Assembly: GCA_024278775.1 (NCBI GenBank)
Contig: JAJRSP010000250.1
Span: forward strand, 1-14,432
Length of the DNA stretch: 14,432 nt
Reading direction: 5' to 3'
DNA from: Planctomycetota bacterium
Lineage (GTDB): Bacteria > Planctomycetota > Phycisphaerae > UBA1845
Position 1 is the stretch's first letter, and each line of letters opens with the position of its first letter. Under the pieces are notes generated by a model. That model was given only the letters and a program-made list of their open reading frames with translations. It was not told the DNA's origin and made no database searches. Below are positions 1 to 5,658 of the stretch, one piece after another. A program made the position numbers and the translations under genes.

Positions 1-459
1 AGTGCGGACGAGGTGCCCTGCAAGGATGACCTCGCGCAGATCTGCATCGATATGATCGATTCGATCCCGGACGTTTCCGACGCGTTTAAGCAGTGCATGA
101 AGGGTCGGTGCGGATGTGGTGGATCCAATCATGATCGCATCGAGATCACCTGCGCGGAACGTGACGATTGCGGTCCCTGCGCGCCGTTTGGTCCAGCCTT
201 AGGTTGCAGCTTTGTCGGAGATGATCTGTGGATGTGCCAAGGTCTGGTAGGCCCGAGCGACTGCAACGATTGTATTTGTACAAACACAATTTTCCACGAA
301 ATGGCCCACGCGTGCGGTGCGGCTCACAACGGCCAGTATTTTCAGGAACAAGCCTGCAACGCGGCGGACCCTGCTTGTCGAGTCGGCAACTTTTTGTCCG
401 GTGAAGATGTTGACGAGCCGCAGCCCTGTCGTTGCTTCTGTGCGTTTTGTCCACCGTAG
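1..459 (+). CDS. Cys-rich protein with metzincin-type zinc motif, 5' end outside the window
   Basis: The frame is open from the first base, so the true start is probably upstream; a GTG at 13 could serve but has no visible ribosome site. Counting from that GTG, the 148 residues contain about 19 cysteines and a short motif HEMAHACGAAH at residues 95-105. This matches HExxHxxGxxH, the zinc-binding signature of metzincin metallopeptidases: three His ligands with the catalytic Glu at residue 96. The many Cys residues suggest a disulfide-rich, exported protein. I do not recognise the family as a whole. It may be the C-terminal domain of a larger secreted protein, and peptidase activity is inferred from the motif alone. 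It ends with TAG, 92 bp before the next gene on the same strand, which also encodes an exported Cys-containing protein. Confidence 0.7.
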   Translation, partial: SADEVPCKDDLAQICIDMIDSIPDVSDAFKQCMKGRCGCGGSNHDRIEITCAERDDCGPCAPFGPALGCSFVGDDLWMCQGLVGPSDCNDCICTNTIFHEMAHACGAAHNGQYFQEQACNAADPACRVGNFLSGEDVDEPQPCRCFCAFCPP

Positions 460-551
460 AGACCCTTGATGGGACGGTTCGGGAAATTTGACTTACAAAT
501 GAAGTTGGATTCGCGGAACTTGGCAACGTATTTTCAGCATGTGGAGATGGA

Positions 552-1067
552 ATGTTGACTTACCCTGTGCAACCAGTCTTGGCGAAGTCTTTCAAACACC
601 GGGCGATGCTTGTTGTGTGCGTTTGCACCTGCGCTTGCTTGGGTTCCGGCTGCCCTTGTGAGGCTATTTTCTTCGGATTCCCGAGTCTGAACGTGACAGT
701 TCTCGACACCGACGGCCTTGGAGGATTGGAAGACGCGGAGTTGCGAGCGATGGCTGTGGTCCCAAACTCCGACGGCAGGGTGACTGTCACGATTGGTCAC
801 CCCAGAGCCGACGTCGATGGACTTTTCGTTTTTTCATTCACTGGGATTCCCGTCGGAGACGACCTCTCCGCCTCCGTACCGGATGATGTGGAACTCATCG
901 TCATTCGCGAAGCGTGCGAACAGCGATTCAACATTCCGCTGAATGCAGAGAGTGCACGATTTCAGCTATCAGATTGCGGTATTCTCAATGTGACAGTCGT
1001 CAATCCCATTCTCGTGCCACCGTGTGAAGTCACGGACACTCCATCCTCGGACGATGCAGCCCCCTGA
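552..1067 (+). CDS. Small secreted or lipoprotein-like protein of unknown function
   Basis: This 171-residue protein starts at an ATG preceded by GGAG (543-546) with 5 bases of spacing. A later ATG at 606 would remove the positively charged KSFKHR segment, so 552 is preferred. Residues 12-17 are basic, residues 19-33 are hydrophobic and Cys-rich, and LGSGC ends at Cys34. This resembles a lipobox but has one residue too many between Leu and Cys, so lipid attachment is uncertain. The remainder is rich in beta-forming segments (LNVTVLDTDG, GRVTVTIG, GLFVFSFTGIPVG), like the small Ig-like or carboxypeptidase-regulatory-like domains found in exported proteins. Two further cysteines at the C-terminal end (SDCGIL, VPPCEV) could pair. 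I do not recognise a named family. It converges with queD, whose end lies 77 bp downstream. Confidence 0.7.
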   Translation: MLTYPVQPVLAKSFKHRAMLVVCVCTCACLGSGCPCEAIFFGFPSLNVTVLDTDGLGGLEDAELRAMAVVPNSDGRVTVTIGHPRADVDGLFVFSFTGIPVGDDLSASVPDDVELIVIREACEQRFNIPLNAESARFQLSDCGILNVTVVNPILVPPCEVTDTPSSDDAAP

Positions 1068-1144
1068 CCAGGCGGGGGGGCGCCCACGCCAATTGCCAAC
1101 CTTTTGGCGCGACCGATAGAACCGCCCGCTGTCCAGGTGCGAAG

Positions 1145-1612
1145 TTAATCGGTCGCATACTCCGCCCAGGACGAAGGCGTTTCCCCGACGCGGACGCGCT
1201 CCACGCGCACATCCGGCGAAACGCGATAGGCTACCCCTTCCGCCGTCTCGAACACCGTACCCGCCTGAATCTGCGCGTTGAGATGATCGAAAATCCGCTT
1301 GGCCATCCGTTCGGTCGTGGGGTCGCCTTCTTCAAAAATGACGACACGCCGATCGTTCGGGTCGAGCTTGGACAGGAACGGGTCATTCGCGTTGAGACAC
1401 AGCGCGTGATCGAACTGATCGAGATACTCGCCCACCGCCAGCTTGATCCACTTGAAATCACACACCATGTCGTGCGCGTCCAGCGTCGGTGAAGACAGTA
1501 CAAGCTCGATCTTCCGCGTATGTCCGTGCGGATATCGGCAGCGCTCCGCGTGCTTGCTTAGTAAGTGCCCGTTCTCAACCGTGAACGCTTTGCAGATTCG
1601 ATACACCGACAT
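1145..1612 (-). CDS. queD: 6-carboxytetrahydropterin synthase (QueD family)
   Basis: QueD turns 7,8-dihydroneopterin triphosphate into 6-carboxytetrahydropterin, an early cytosolic step toward preQ0 and queuosine. The 155-residue protein shows the family signature: a His at 16, Cys25 in HAERCRYPHGH (the catalytic Cys position) and the His pair HGH at 29-31; together His16, His29 and His31 match the zinc ligands. Further landmarks are FDHALCLN (family LDHxxLN), PTTERMA (family PTxExxA) and VRVGETPSSWAEY near the end, which carries the substrate-binding Glu. The first zinc His follows FTVENG rather than the common FSAAH, so the N-terminal loop is slightly longer than usual. It starts 12 bases after the queE stop, so the two are almost certainly cotranscribed. 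Other members of this superfamily make tetrahydropterins, but the queE partner argues for QueD. Confidence 0.9.
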   Translation of the reverse strand: MSVYRICKAFTVENGHLLSKHAERCRYPHGHTRKIELVLSSPTLDAHDMVCDFKWIKLAVGEYLDQFDHALCLNANDPFLSKLDPNDRRVVIFEEGDPTTERMAKRIFDHLNAQIQAGTVFETAEGVAYRVSPDVRVERVRVGETPSSWAEYATD

Positions 1613-1624
1613 TGATGATTCGCC

Positions 1625-2311
1625 TCAAACGCCCCGAACATTCCCGTACATCATAACGTGAAGCCGCGGACAAAAACGAAACCCCCGCGTCACGCACAAT
1701 TCCGCCAACCACCGCCCCCGCTCCGCCAGCGTCTCCGCCGTCACGCCCTCCGGCATGAGCAAGACCTTGAGCCGATCCACACCCGTCAACCGCTCGAGCA
1801 GCGTTTCGATCTCGTCCAAGTCCTCCGCCCGAGCCACGACGAATTTAAGCTGATAATCATACCGGTCAACAAACCGCTGAACGACTTCCGCGTTGATGCG
1901 CGTCGCCTCGTGTCGATCCGCCCACCGCCCGCCGTCGCGTTCGTGCGGCGTCGAGTTGGACAGCTTCGGACTCACGCTGGCCAGGTCGCACGCCACATCG
2001 CGAAAGACCGTGCCCGCCGTTTCGATCGTAATATGCACGCCGCCGTCGCGCAGGCGTTCGGTCAGCGCAACCACATCCTTGAAAATCATCGGCTCGCCGC
2101 CTGTGACGACGACGTGCTTCGCCCCCATCCCCAGCGCCTCAGCCGCCACGTCCCCCGGCGATCGTTCGATGCCCTCCGGCTCCCACGAAGCGTACGGCGT
2201 ATCGCACCACACGCAGCGCAGGTTGCATCCGCTGACGCGCACAAACGTCGACGGCACGCCCGTAAGACGCCCCTCACCCTGAATTGATCGATAAATCTCC
2301 GAGATTTGCAA
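1625..2311 (-). CDS. queE: 7-carboxy-7-deazaguanine synthase (QueE), radical SAM enzyme
   Basis: QueE uses a [4Fe-4S] cluster and S-adenosylmethionine to contract 6-carboxytetrahydropterin into 7-carboxy-7-deazaguanine, acting directly after QueD. The protein shows QISEIYRSIQGEG near its start and the radical SAM triad CNLRCVWC (Cys29, Cys33, Cys36), then VVTGGEPM (SAM-binding GGE), ETAGT and VSPKLSNS. At the C-terminus FCPRLHVMMYGN matches the family end. No ATG is available. A TTG at 2347 directly follows an in-frame TGA and lacks a ribosome site. The TTG at 2311 has GAGG 8 bases upstream and gives the usual short N-terminus, so I chose it (228 residues); the longer form would have 240. It is divergent from fxsA. 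Later pathway genes (queC, queF) are not in the window. Confidence 0.9.
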   Translation of the reverse strand: MQISEIYRSIQGEGRLTGVPSTFVRVSGCNLRCVWCDTPYASWEPEGIERSPGDVAAEALGMGAKHVVVTGGEPMIFKDVVALTERLRDGGVHITIETAGTVFRDVACDLASVSPKLSNSTPHERDGGRWADRHEATRINAEVVQRFVDRYDYQLKFVVARAEDLDEIETLLERLTGVDRLKVLLMPEGVTAETLAERGRWLAELCVTRGFRFCPRLHVMMYGNVRGV

Positions 2312-2378
2312 CCCGCACGCCTCGCTGGGTGGACGCAGCCGATCCAATCACAATAATCCAGTTGGGTTAAGTTACATC

Positions 2379-2397
2379 GCCGCCGACAAAAGGCGGC
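2379..2397. repeat. Inverted repeat between the divergent queE and fxsA genes
   Basis: GCCGCC (2379-2384) and GGCGGC (2392-2397) are perfect complements separated by 7 bases. The hairpin lies in the short divergent gap and could be an operator or an RNA hairpin in the fxsA leader. No regulator is identified and no convincing -35/-10 pair is seen, so this is only a structural observation. Confidence 0.35.
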
Positions 2398-2416
2398 CAA
2401 TTGTGGATCGATCGCC

Positions 2417-2902
2417 GTGTTCTTCTACCTGCTTCTACTGTTCGTCCTCATGCCCATCATCGAGCTGTCCCTGCTGATTCGCCTCGCCAAGGCGATCAGT
2501 CTAGGGCCAACGCTCGGAATCGTCATCCTGACCGGTGTCGTCGGAGCTGCCCTCGCCCGTGCCCAAGGCGTGAGCACGTGGAACAAAGTGCAGCACGACC
2601 TGGCTGACGGCCGCATGCCGACGTCCGAAATCGTCGACGCGCTGCTCATCTTTATTGCCGGCGTCGTGCTCATCACCCCCGGCCTGATCACCGACGTCAT
2701 CGGCTTCACACTGCTCATCCCGCCCGCCCGCAAGATTCTCAAAGCCAAGCTCGCGACCCATTTTCAATCGCGCATCGTCTTCATGCACCCCGGCGTGACG
2801 GATGTGTACGCCGGTGACGATGAATTCATCGACGTGCAAGCCACGTCCGCCCACGATGTCAATCCACCGCCGGGGCACGCTTTGCATGGAGATTCACGAT
2901 GA
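2417..2902 (+). CDS. fxsA: FxsA family membrane protein
   Basis: FxsA proteins are small inner-membrane proteins. In E. coli, overproduced FxsA relieves exclusion of phage T7 by the F-plasmid PifA protein; the normal role is unknown. The 161-residue protein has the family layout: MPIIELSLLIRLA in the first membrane segment, GPTLGIVILTGVVGAALAR in the second, then the cytoplasmic stretch GVSTWNKVQHDLADGRMP, followed by IVDALLIFIAGVVLITPGLITDVIGFTLLIPPAR with the typical P-G-x-x-T-D motif. The C-terminal tail is hydrophilic. The start is a GTG in the sequence CGCCGTG with only a weak upstream GGA, so the initiation site is moderately certain. Its TGA overlaps the ATG of the DUF423 gene by 4 bp (ATGA), which points to translational coupling. 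Confidence 0.88.
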   Translation: MFFYLLLLFVLMPIIELSLLIRLAKAISLGPTLGIVILTGVVGAALARAQGVSTWNKVQHDLADGRMPTSEIVDALLIFIAGVVLITPGLITDVIGFTLLIPPARKILKAKLATHFQSRIVFMHPGVTDVYAGDDEFIDVQATSAHDVNPPPGHALHGDSR

Positions 2903-3276
2903 GCTGGAATTACTGGGCGGCCATCGCAGCCGTCAACGGGGCCATGTCGGTAGCCGCCGGCGCGTTCGGCGCTCACAGCCTGCGTGATAAGCTGGAGGCC
3001 CGTCACCTCGAAATATTCGAAACCGGCGCGCGCTACCAAATGTACCACGCCCTGGCGATATTGGCCGTCGCATGGCTGGCCTCGCGCGCGACAGGCTCCG
3101 CGATCAGCGCATCGGGATACTGCTTCCTTTTCGGAACGATCATCTTCAGCGGTTCGCTTTACGCGCTCGCCATCACCGGCATCAACAAACTCGGCATGGT
3201 CACCCCCGTCGGCGGCCTGCTGCTCATCGCCGGCTGGATGCTCCTCGCATATTCCGCAACCAAAGTCACCCCCTGA
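2899..3276 (+). CDS. DUF423 family small membrane protein (YgdD-like)
   Basis: DUF423 proteins, related to the TMEM256/YgdD group, are integral membrane proteins of unknown function. The 125-residue protein has about four hydrophobic segments and the family landmarks AAGAFGAHSLRDKL near residue 20, ETGARYQMYHALAI near residue 50, IIFSGSLYALAITG in the third segment and TPVGGLLLIAGWMLL at the end. Length and order match the family. The ATG overlaps the fxsA stop, so the two membrane proteins are very likely made together. The gene ends 155 bp before the convergent pepT, and copy A of the palindromic repeat lies in that gap. Confidence 0.9.
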   Translation: MSWNYWAAIAAVNGAMSVAAGAFGAHSLRDKLEARHLEIFETGARYQMYHALAILAVAWLASRATGSAISASGYCFLFGTIIFSGSLYALAITGINKLGMVTPVGGLLLIAGWMLLAYSATKVTP

Positions 3277-3301
3277 ACACACACCGAAAACCCTGCTCCC
3301 C

Positions 3302-3332
3302 CCAACGAGCCGCGGACTTCAGTCCGCGCGGA
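3302..3332 (-). repeat. Dispersed palindromic repeat, copy A
   Basis: The core is CGCGGACT (3311-3318), a 2-base spacer, then AGTCCGCG (3321-3328): a perfect 8-bp inverted repeat. Flanking CCAACGAG (left) and CGGA (right) are shared with the other copies. It sits between the convergent DUF423 and pepT genes. Read on the minus strand it aligns with copies C and D. It could act as a bidirectional terminator or be a REP-like mobile repeat; no T tract follows. Confidence 0.8.
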
Positions 3333-3431
3333 CGCAAAACACAAAAACGAACCGTAAAGGCAAGCAAGCGATGCACCAGATTCCCCGAGCATCGCCGCTT
3401 TCTCGTGAAATGAACGTTCAACGCATTGAAA

Positions 3432-4661
3432 CTACCGTTCGTTACCCCAAAGCACCGCCAACTCGATCAGCGTCGCCACGGCGGATTCCATCTCCTCCAG
3501 ACAGGCGTATTCCAACGGCGAATGGAAATTATGCATTCCTGCCGAAAGATTCGGTGTCGGCAGGCCCATCTCGCTCAATTTCGACCCGTCCGTCCCTCCG
3601 CGGATAGACTCAAACCGCGGTTCCATACCAGCCTGGCGCATGGCCCGCGCTGCGAGATCGACAGCACGCGGTTCTTTTTTCAGATACTCGCTCATATTGC
3701 GGTATTGCTCGCGCACGGACACGTCGATCGTCGCGCCGGGATAGTCCCGCAAAACCTCGGAGGCCAGCGCACGCAGGCGGTCTTCCTGTTCCCGAAGCTC
3801 AGCCGTCACAAAGCTGCGCAGCAGGCAGCGAATCTTAACCTCCCCCACGCCGCCTTCGATGACGTAGGGGTGGAGGAATCCATCGCGGTCTTCCGTGGCT
3901 TCGGGGGCGAGGGTGTCGCGTGGCATGCGGGCGATGAAGTCGCTCGCCACGCGCAAAGCATTGATCATTTTTCCCTTGGCCATCGCGGGGTGGATGTTCC
4001 TGCCCGTGACGGTGATGGTGGCCTGGTCGGCGGAGAAGGTTTCGCTTTCGATCTTGCCGGAGGCTTCGCCGTCGAGCGTGTAGCCGACGATCGCATTGAC
4101 CTTTGAAAGATCGACTTTGTCCGTCCCGTGTCCGATTTCTTCGTCGCAGGTGAATACGATTCGGACGGGGCCATGCTTGATTTCGGGGTGTCGCAGCAGG
4201 TGGTCCGCCGCGGTCATGATGATGGCGATGCCGGCTTTGTCGTCCGCGCCGAGCAGCGTCGTGCCGTCGGTGGTGATGATGGTCTTGCCCTTGAGGTCAG
4301 CCAGCCCGTCGGAGTCCGCCACGCGGATGACCTTCGACGGATCGCCGGAGAGTGCGATGTCTTGGCCGTCGTAGTTTTTGTGGACGGTGGGTTTGACGTT
4401 TTGGCCGGATGTTTCGGGTGAGGTGTCCACGTGTGCGAACCACGCGATGGCCGGCGGTCCGTCAACATTGCCCGGCACTGTGCCCATGACGATGCCGTGT
4501 TGGCTGAAGGAGACGTCAGACAGCCCGAGCGTGTGCAGCTCATCCGCCAGCATCTTTCCAAGGTCCAGTTGGCCTGTGGAGCTGGGGTAGGTGTCTGAGT
4601 TTTCGTCGGCTTTGGTATCGACCTGAACGTAACGACAAAAGCGATCCAGTAGCGTGCTCAC
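3432..4661 (-). CDS. pepT: Peptidase T (tripeptide aminopeptidase), M20 family
   Basis: PepT removes the N-terminal residue from tripeptides in the cytosol, using two zinc ions. I chose the GTG at 4661, which has GGAG 8 bases upstream and starts STLLDRFCRYVQVDT. This gives 409 residues, close to the usual 408. An open frame continues to 4715 but adds an atypical leader. With this start, the M20 residues fall at the expected places: His77 and Asp79 in HVDTSPETSG, Asp140 in GADDKAGIA, Glu174/Glu175 in DEEIGHGTD, Asp197 in TLDGE and His380 in HNFHSPLEY. The dimerisation domain (ITVTGRNIHPAMAKGKMINA) lies between. The downstream end faces the DUF423 gene. The upstream neighbour on the same strand ends 189 bp away, with repeat copy C in the gap, so pepT probably has its own transcript. 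Confidence 0.95.
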   Translation of the reverse strand: MSTLLDRFCRYVQVDTKADENSDTYPSSTGQLDLGKMLADELHTLGLSDVSFSQHGIVMGTVPGNVDGPPAIAWFAHVDTSPETSGQNVKPTVHKNYDGQDIALSGDPSKVIRVADSDGLADLKGKTIITTDGTTLLGADDKAGIAIIMTAADHLLRHPEIKHGPVRIVFTCDEEIGHGTDKVDLSKVNAIVGYTLDGEASGKIESETFSADQATITVTGRNIHPAMAKGKMINALRVASDFIARMPRDTLAPEATEDRDGFLHPYVIEGGVGEVKIRCLLRSFVTAELREQEDRLRALASEVLRDYPGATIDVSVREQYRNMSEYLKKEPRAVDLAARAMRQAGMEPRFESIRGGTDGSKLSEMGLPTPNLSAGMHNFHSPLEYACLEEMESAVATLIELAVLWGNER

Positions 4662-4780
4662 AGTGCAGGCTCCGTTGCGGGTATCAGTGGTGATTCCATT
4701 CGGGGAGGGTAACACAATCGTCGCGGGCGTTCCAAAATTGGGAGGGGGGCTGACCCGCGCTTGGCGAATCGCGAATCCTG

Positions 4781-4813
4781 TATTCCGAATCCGCGCGAAC
4801 TGAAGTTCGCGGC
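4781..4813 (+). repeat. Dispersed palindromic repeat, copy C (compensated arm change)
   Basis: CGCGAACT (4794-4801), GA, then AGTTCGCG (4804-4811) form a perfect 8-bp inverted repeat. Relative to copies A and B, one G:C pair in the stem is an A:T pair, with both arms changed together. Bases 4781-4804 match copy D (5485-5508) at 21 of 24 positions. It lies between the zinc-ribbon gene and pepT. Confidence 0.75.
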
Positions 4814-4850
4814 CAACGAGGACAACGGCCCGACCCTTGACCGGGACAGG

Positions 4851-5300
4851 CTAACGAGACCAGAGCACCCAAAGGGAAAGAAAGAAACCCAAACATGCCA
4901 AGATCACCCCTCCGGCAATCTTCAGCGCCGCATAGAAATAGTCGCCACGCCCGGAAGGCCGATACAGGAATGCCACGATGCCGACGCACAGTACTGCGAC
5001 CACTACGCCAGCACCGCAAAGCCCTAGCAATTTCACGAAAACGTCCCTGCGTGGGCGACTAAGGGAATCCGCCGAATCGTGCGCGATAATCGAACAGGCG
5101 ATCATCCCGATCCCCACGAACACGGCTACCAGATACGGCATCCCCGAGCGGACCGGGTGGCCGCGTGATTGATCCATGACGAACGTCGTAGGGTTGGCCG
5201 GATCGAACACACGCCCACATTCCGGGCATCGGTCTTTGGGTAGGCCGTCCAGGATGTAGCTGCAATCCAGACAGCGCCTATGGAGATTTTCCGCATTCAT
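4851..5300 (-). CDS. Zinc-ribbon membrane protein of a planctomycete-type family
   Basis: The protein begins with a short leader and CLDCSYILDGLPKDRCPEC, a CxxC...CxxC zinc ribbon, followed by GRVFDPANPTTF. This arrangement is very common at the N-terminus of small membrane proteins in planctomycetes. Downstream are about three hydrophobic segments: MPYLVAVFVGIGMIACSII, LLGLCGAGVVVAVLCVGIVAFLY and IAGGVILACLGFFLSLWVLW, ending in SR. The function is unknown; the ribbon may bind a partner protein or stabilise the cytosolic end. The frame is open to 5426, but the family usually starts a few residues before the first Cys. I chose the ATG at 5300 (149 residues; GAAGAG 9 bases upstream); the ATG at 5321 is the alternative. 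A weak promoter-like pair (TTGTCC, 17 bp, TACAAA) lies further upstream on the minus strand. Confidence 0.75.
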   Translation of the reverse strand: MNAENLHRRCLDCSYILDGLPKDRCPECGRVFDPANPTTFVMDQSRGHPVRSGMPYLVAVFVGIGMIACSIIAHDSADSLSRPRRDVFVKLLGLCGAGVVVAVLCVGIVAFLYRPSGRGDYFYAALKIAGGVILACLGFFLSLWVLWSR

Positions 5301-5425
5301 TCGCCGTATCTCTTCGGCCATGCGTAGTAAGGAACCGACTCGGGTGGCACGGTCTTGCAAAAAAAAGCTGTGGATTTGTACCGATTCAACCCGAATTGGA
5401 CAATCCGCTTTTCTTGTAATCCGCA

Positions 5426-5451
5426 ACCTCGTCGAGGTCGAGAACCTCTCG
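5426..5451. repeat. Overlapping, mutually exclusive inverted repeats
   Basis: Three perfect inverted repeats share bases: ACCTCG-T-CGAGGT (5426-5438), GAGGT-CGAGA-ACCTC (5434-5448) and CGAGA-ACC-TCTCG (5439-5451). Only some can form at once. This geometry is seen in attenuators and in nested protein-binding palindromes. The arms are short, so it may also be part of a larger mobile repeat. Confidence 0.45.
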
Positions 5452-5484
5452 AATTCTACGTACCACCTTCGGGAATACCAAACG

Positions 5485-5524
5485 TATCCCGAATCCGAGC
5501 GAGCTGAATTTTCCGGCTCGTTGG
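5485..5524 (+). repeat. Dispersed palindromic repeat, diverged copy D
   Basis: Bases 5494-5524 match the reverse complement of copy A at 24 of 31 positions, including an unbroken GGCTCGTTGG at the end, and bases 5485-5508 match copy C at 21 of 24. The central 8-bp stem is broken by substitutions, but the region can still pair as described for the terminator-like hairpin at 5500-5520. Confidence 0.6.
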
Positions 5525-5532
5525 TTTTTTTT
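5500..5532 (+). terminator. Terminator-like hairpin followed by eight T
   Basis: Arms CGAGCTG (5500-5506) and CGGCTCG (5514-5520) pair over 7 bp with one G:T wobble and a 7-base loop, followed by TTGG and T8 (5525-5532). The stem is modest. No plus-strand gene ends just upstream, so it might instead end antisense or leader transcription, or be an accident of repeat copy D. Confidence 0.4.
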
Positions 5533-5658
5533 CAAGAATTCTCATTTTCCGTGTCAGAAATCGGCCTGAGGACAGACGTGGTAGTGACGGCTTGTTGTTG
5601 GTTTGGCTGATTCGTGCGGCTGGGCGTGCGGCGGTCGCGAATTGAGAGGCGGGACGCC

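Larger units (their letters stand above)
5301..5658. other. Structured gap between divergent genes
   Basis: No convincing gene lies in these 358 bases. On the plus strand the region holds overlapping inverted repeats at 5426-5451, an imperfect hairpin at 5471-5490, a terminator-like hairpin plus T tract at 5500-5532, and copy D of the palindromic repeat. An A8 run is present just before AGCTGTGG around 5358-5366. It must contain the start signals for both the zinc-ribbon gene (-) and the thrombospondin-repeat gene (+). Confidence 0.6.

Noticed and set aside
1068..1144. G7 run and GC-rich pairing between the convergent lipoprotein-like gene and queD as a terminator
   Set aside because: No stable stem followed by a T tract could be drawn on either strand.
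1658..2287. Plus-strand frame of 209 codons opposite queE
   Set aside because: queE carries a complete radical SAM motif and family landmarks on the minus strand; the plus frame is Arg/Pro/His-rich shadow sequence.
2417..2902. fxsA considered as a phage-defence-related gene
   Set aside because: FxsA is a broadly distributed housekeeping membrane protein, and its link to phage exclusion is an overexpression effect in E. coli; nothing else nearby indicates a defence island.
5320..5610. Plus-strand open frame of 96 codons in the gap before the thrombospondin-repeat gene
   Set aside because: It overlaps the 5' region of the zinc-ribbon gene, spans the inverted repeats and T8 tract, has no ribosome site and reads as low-complexity, non-family protein.
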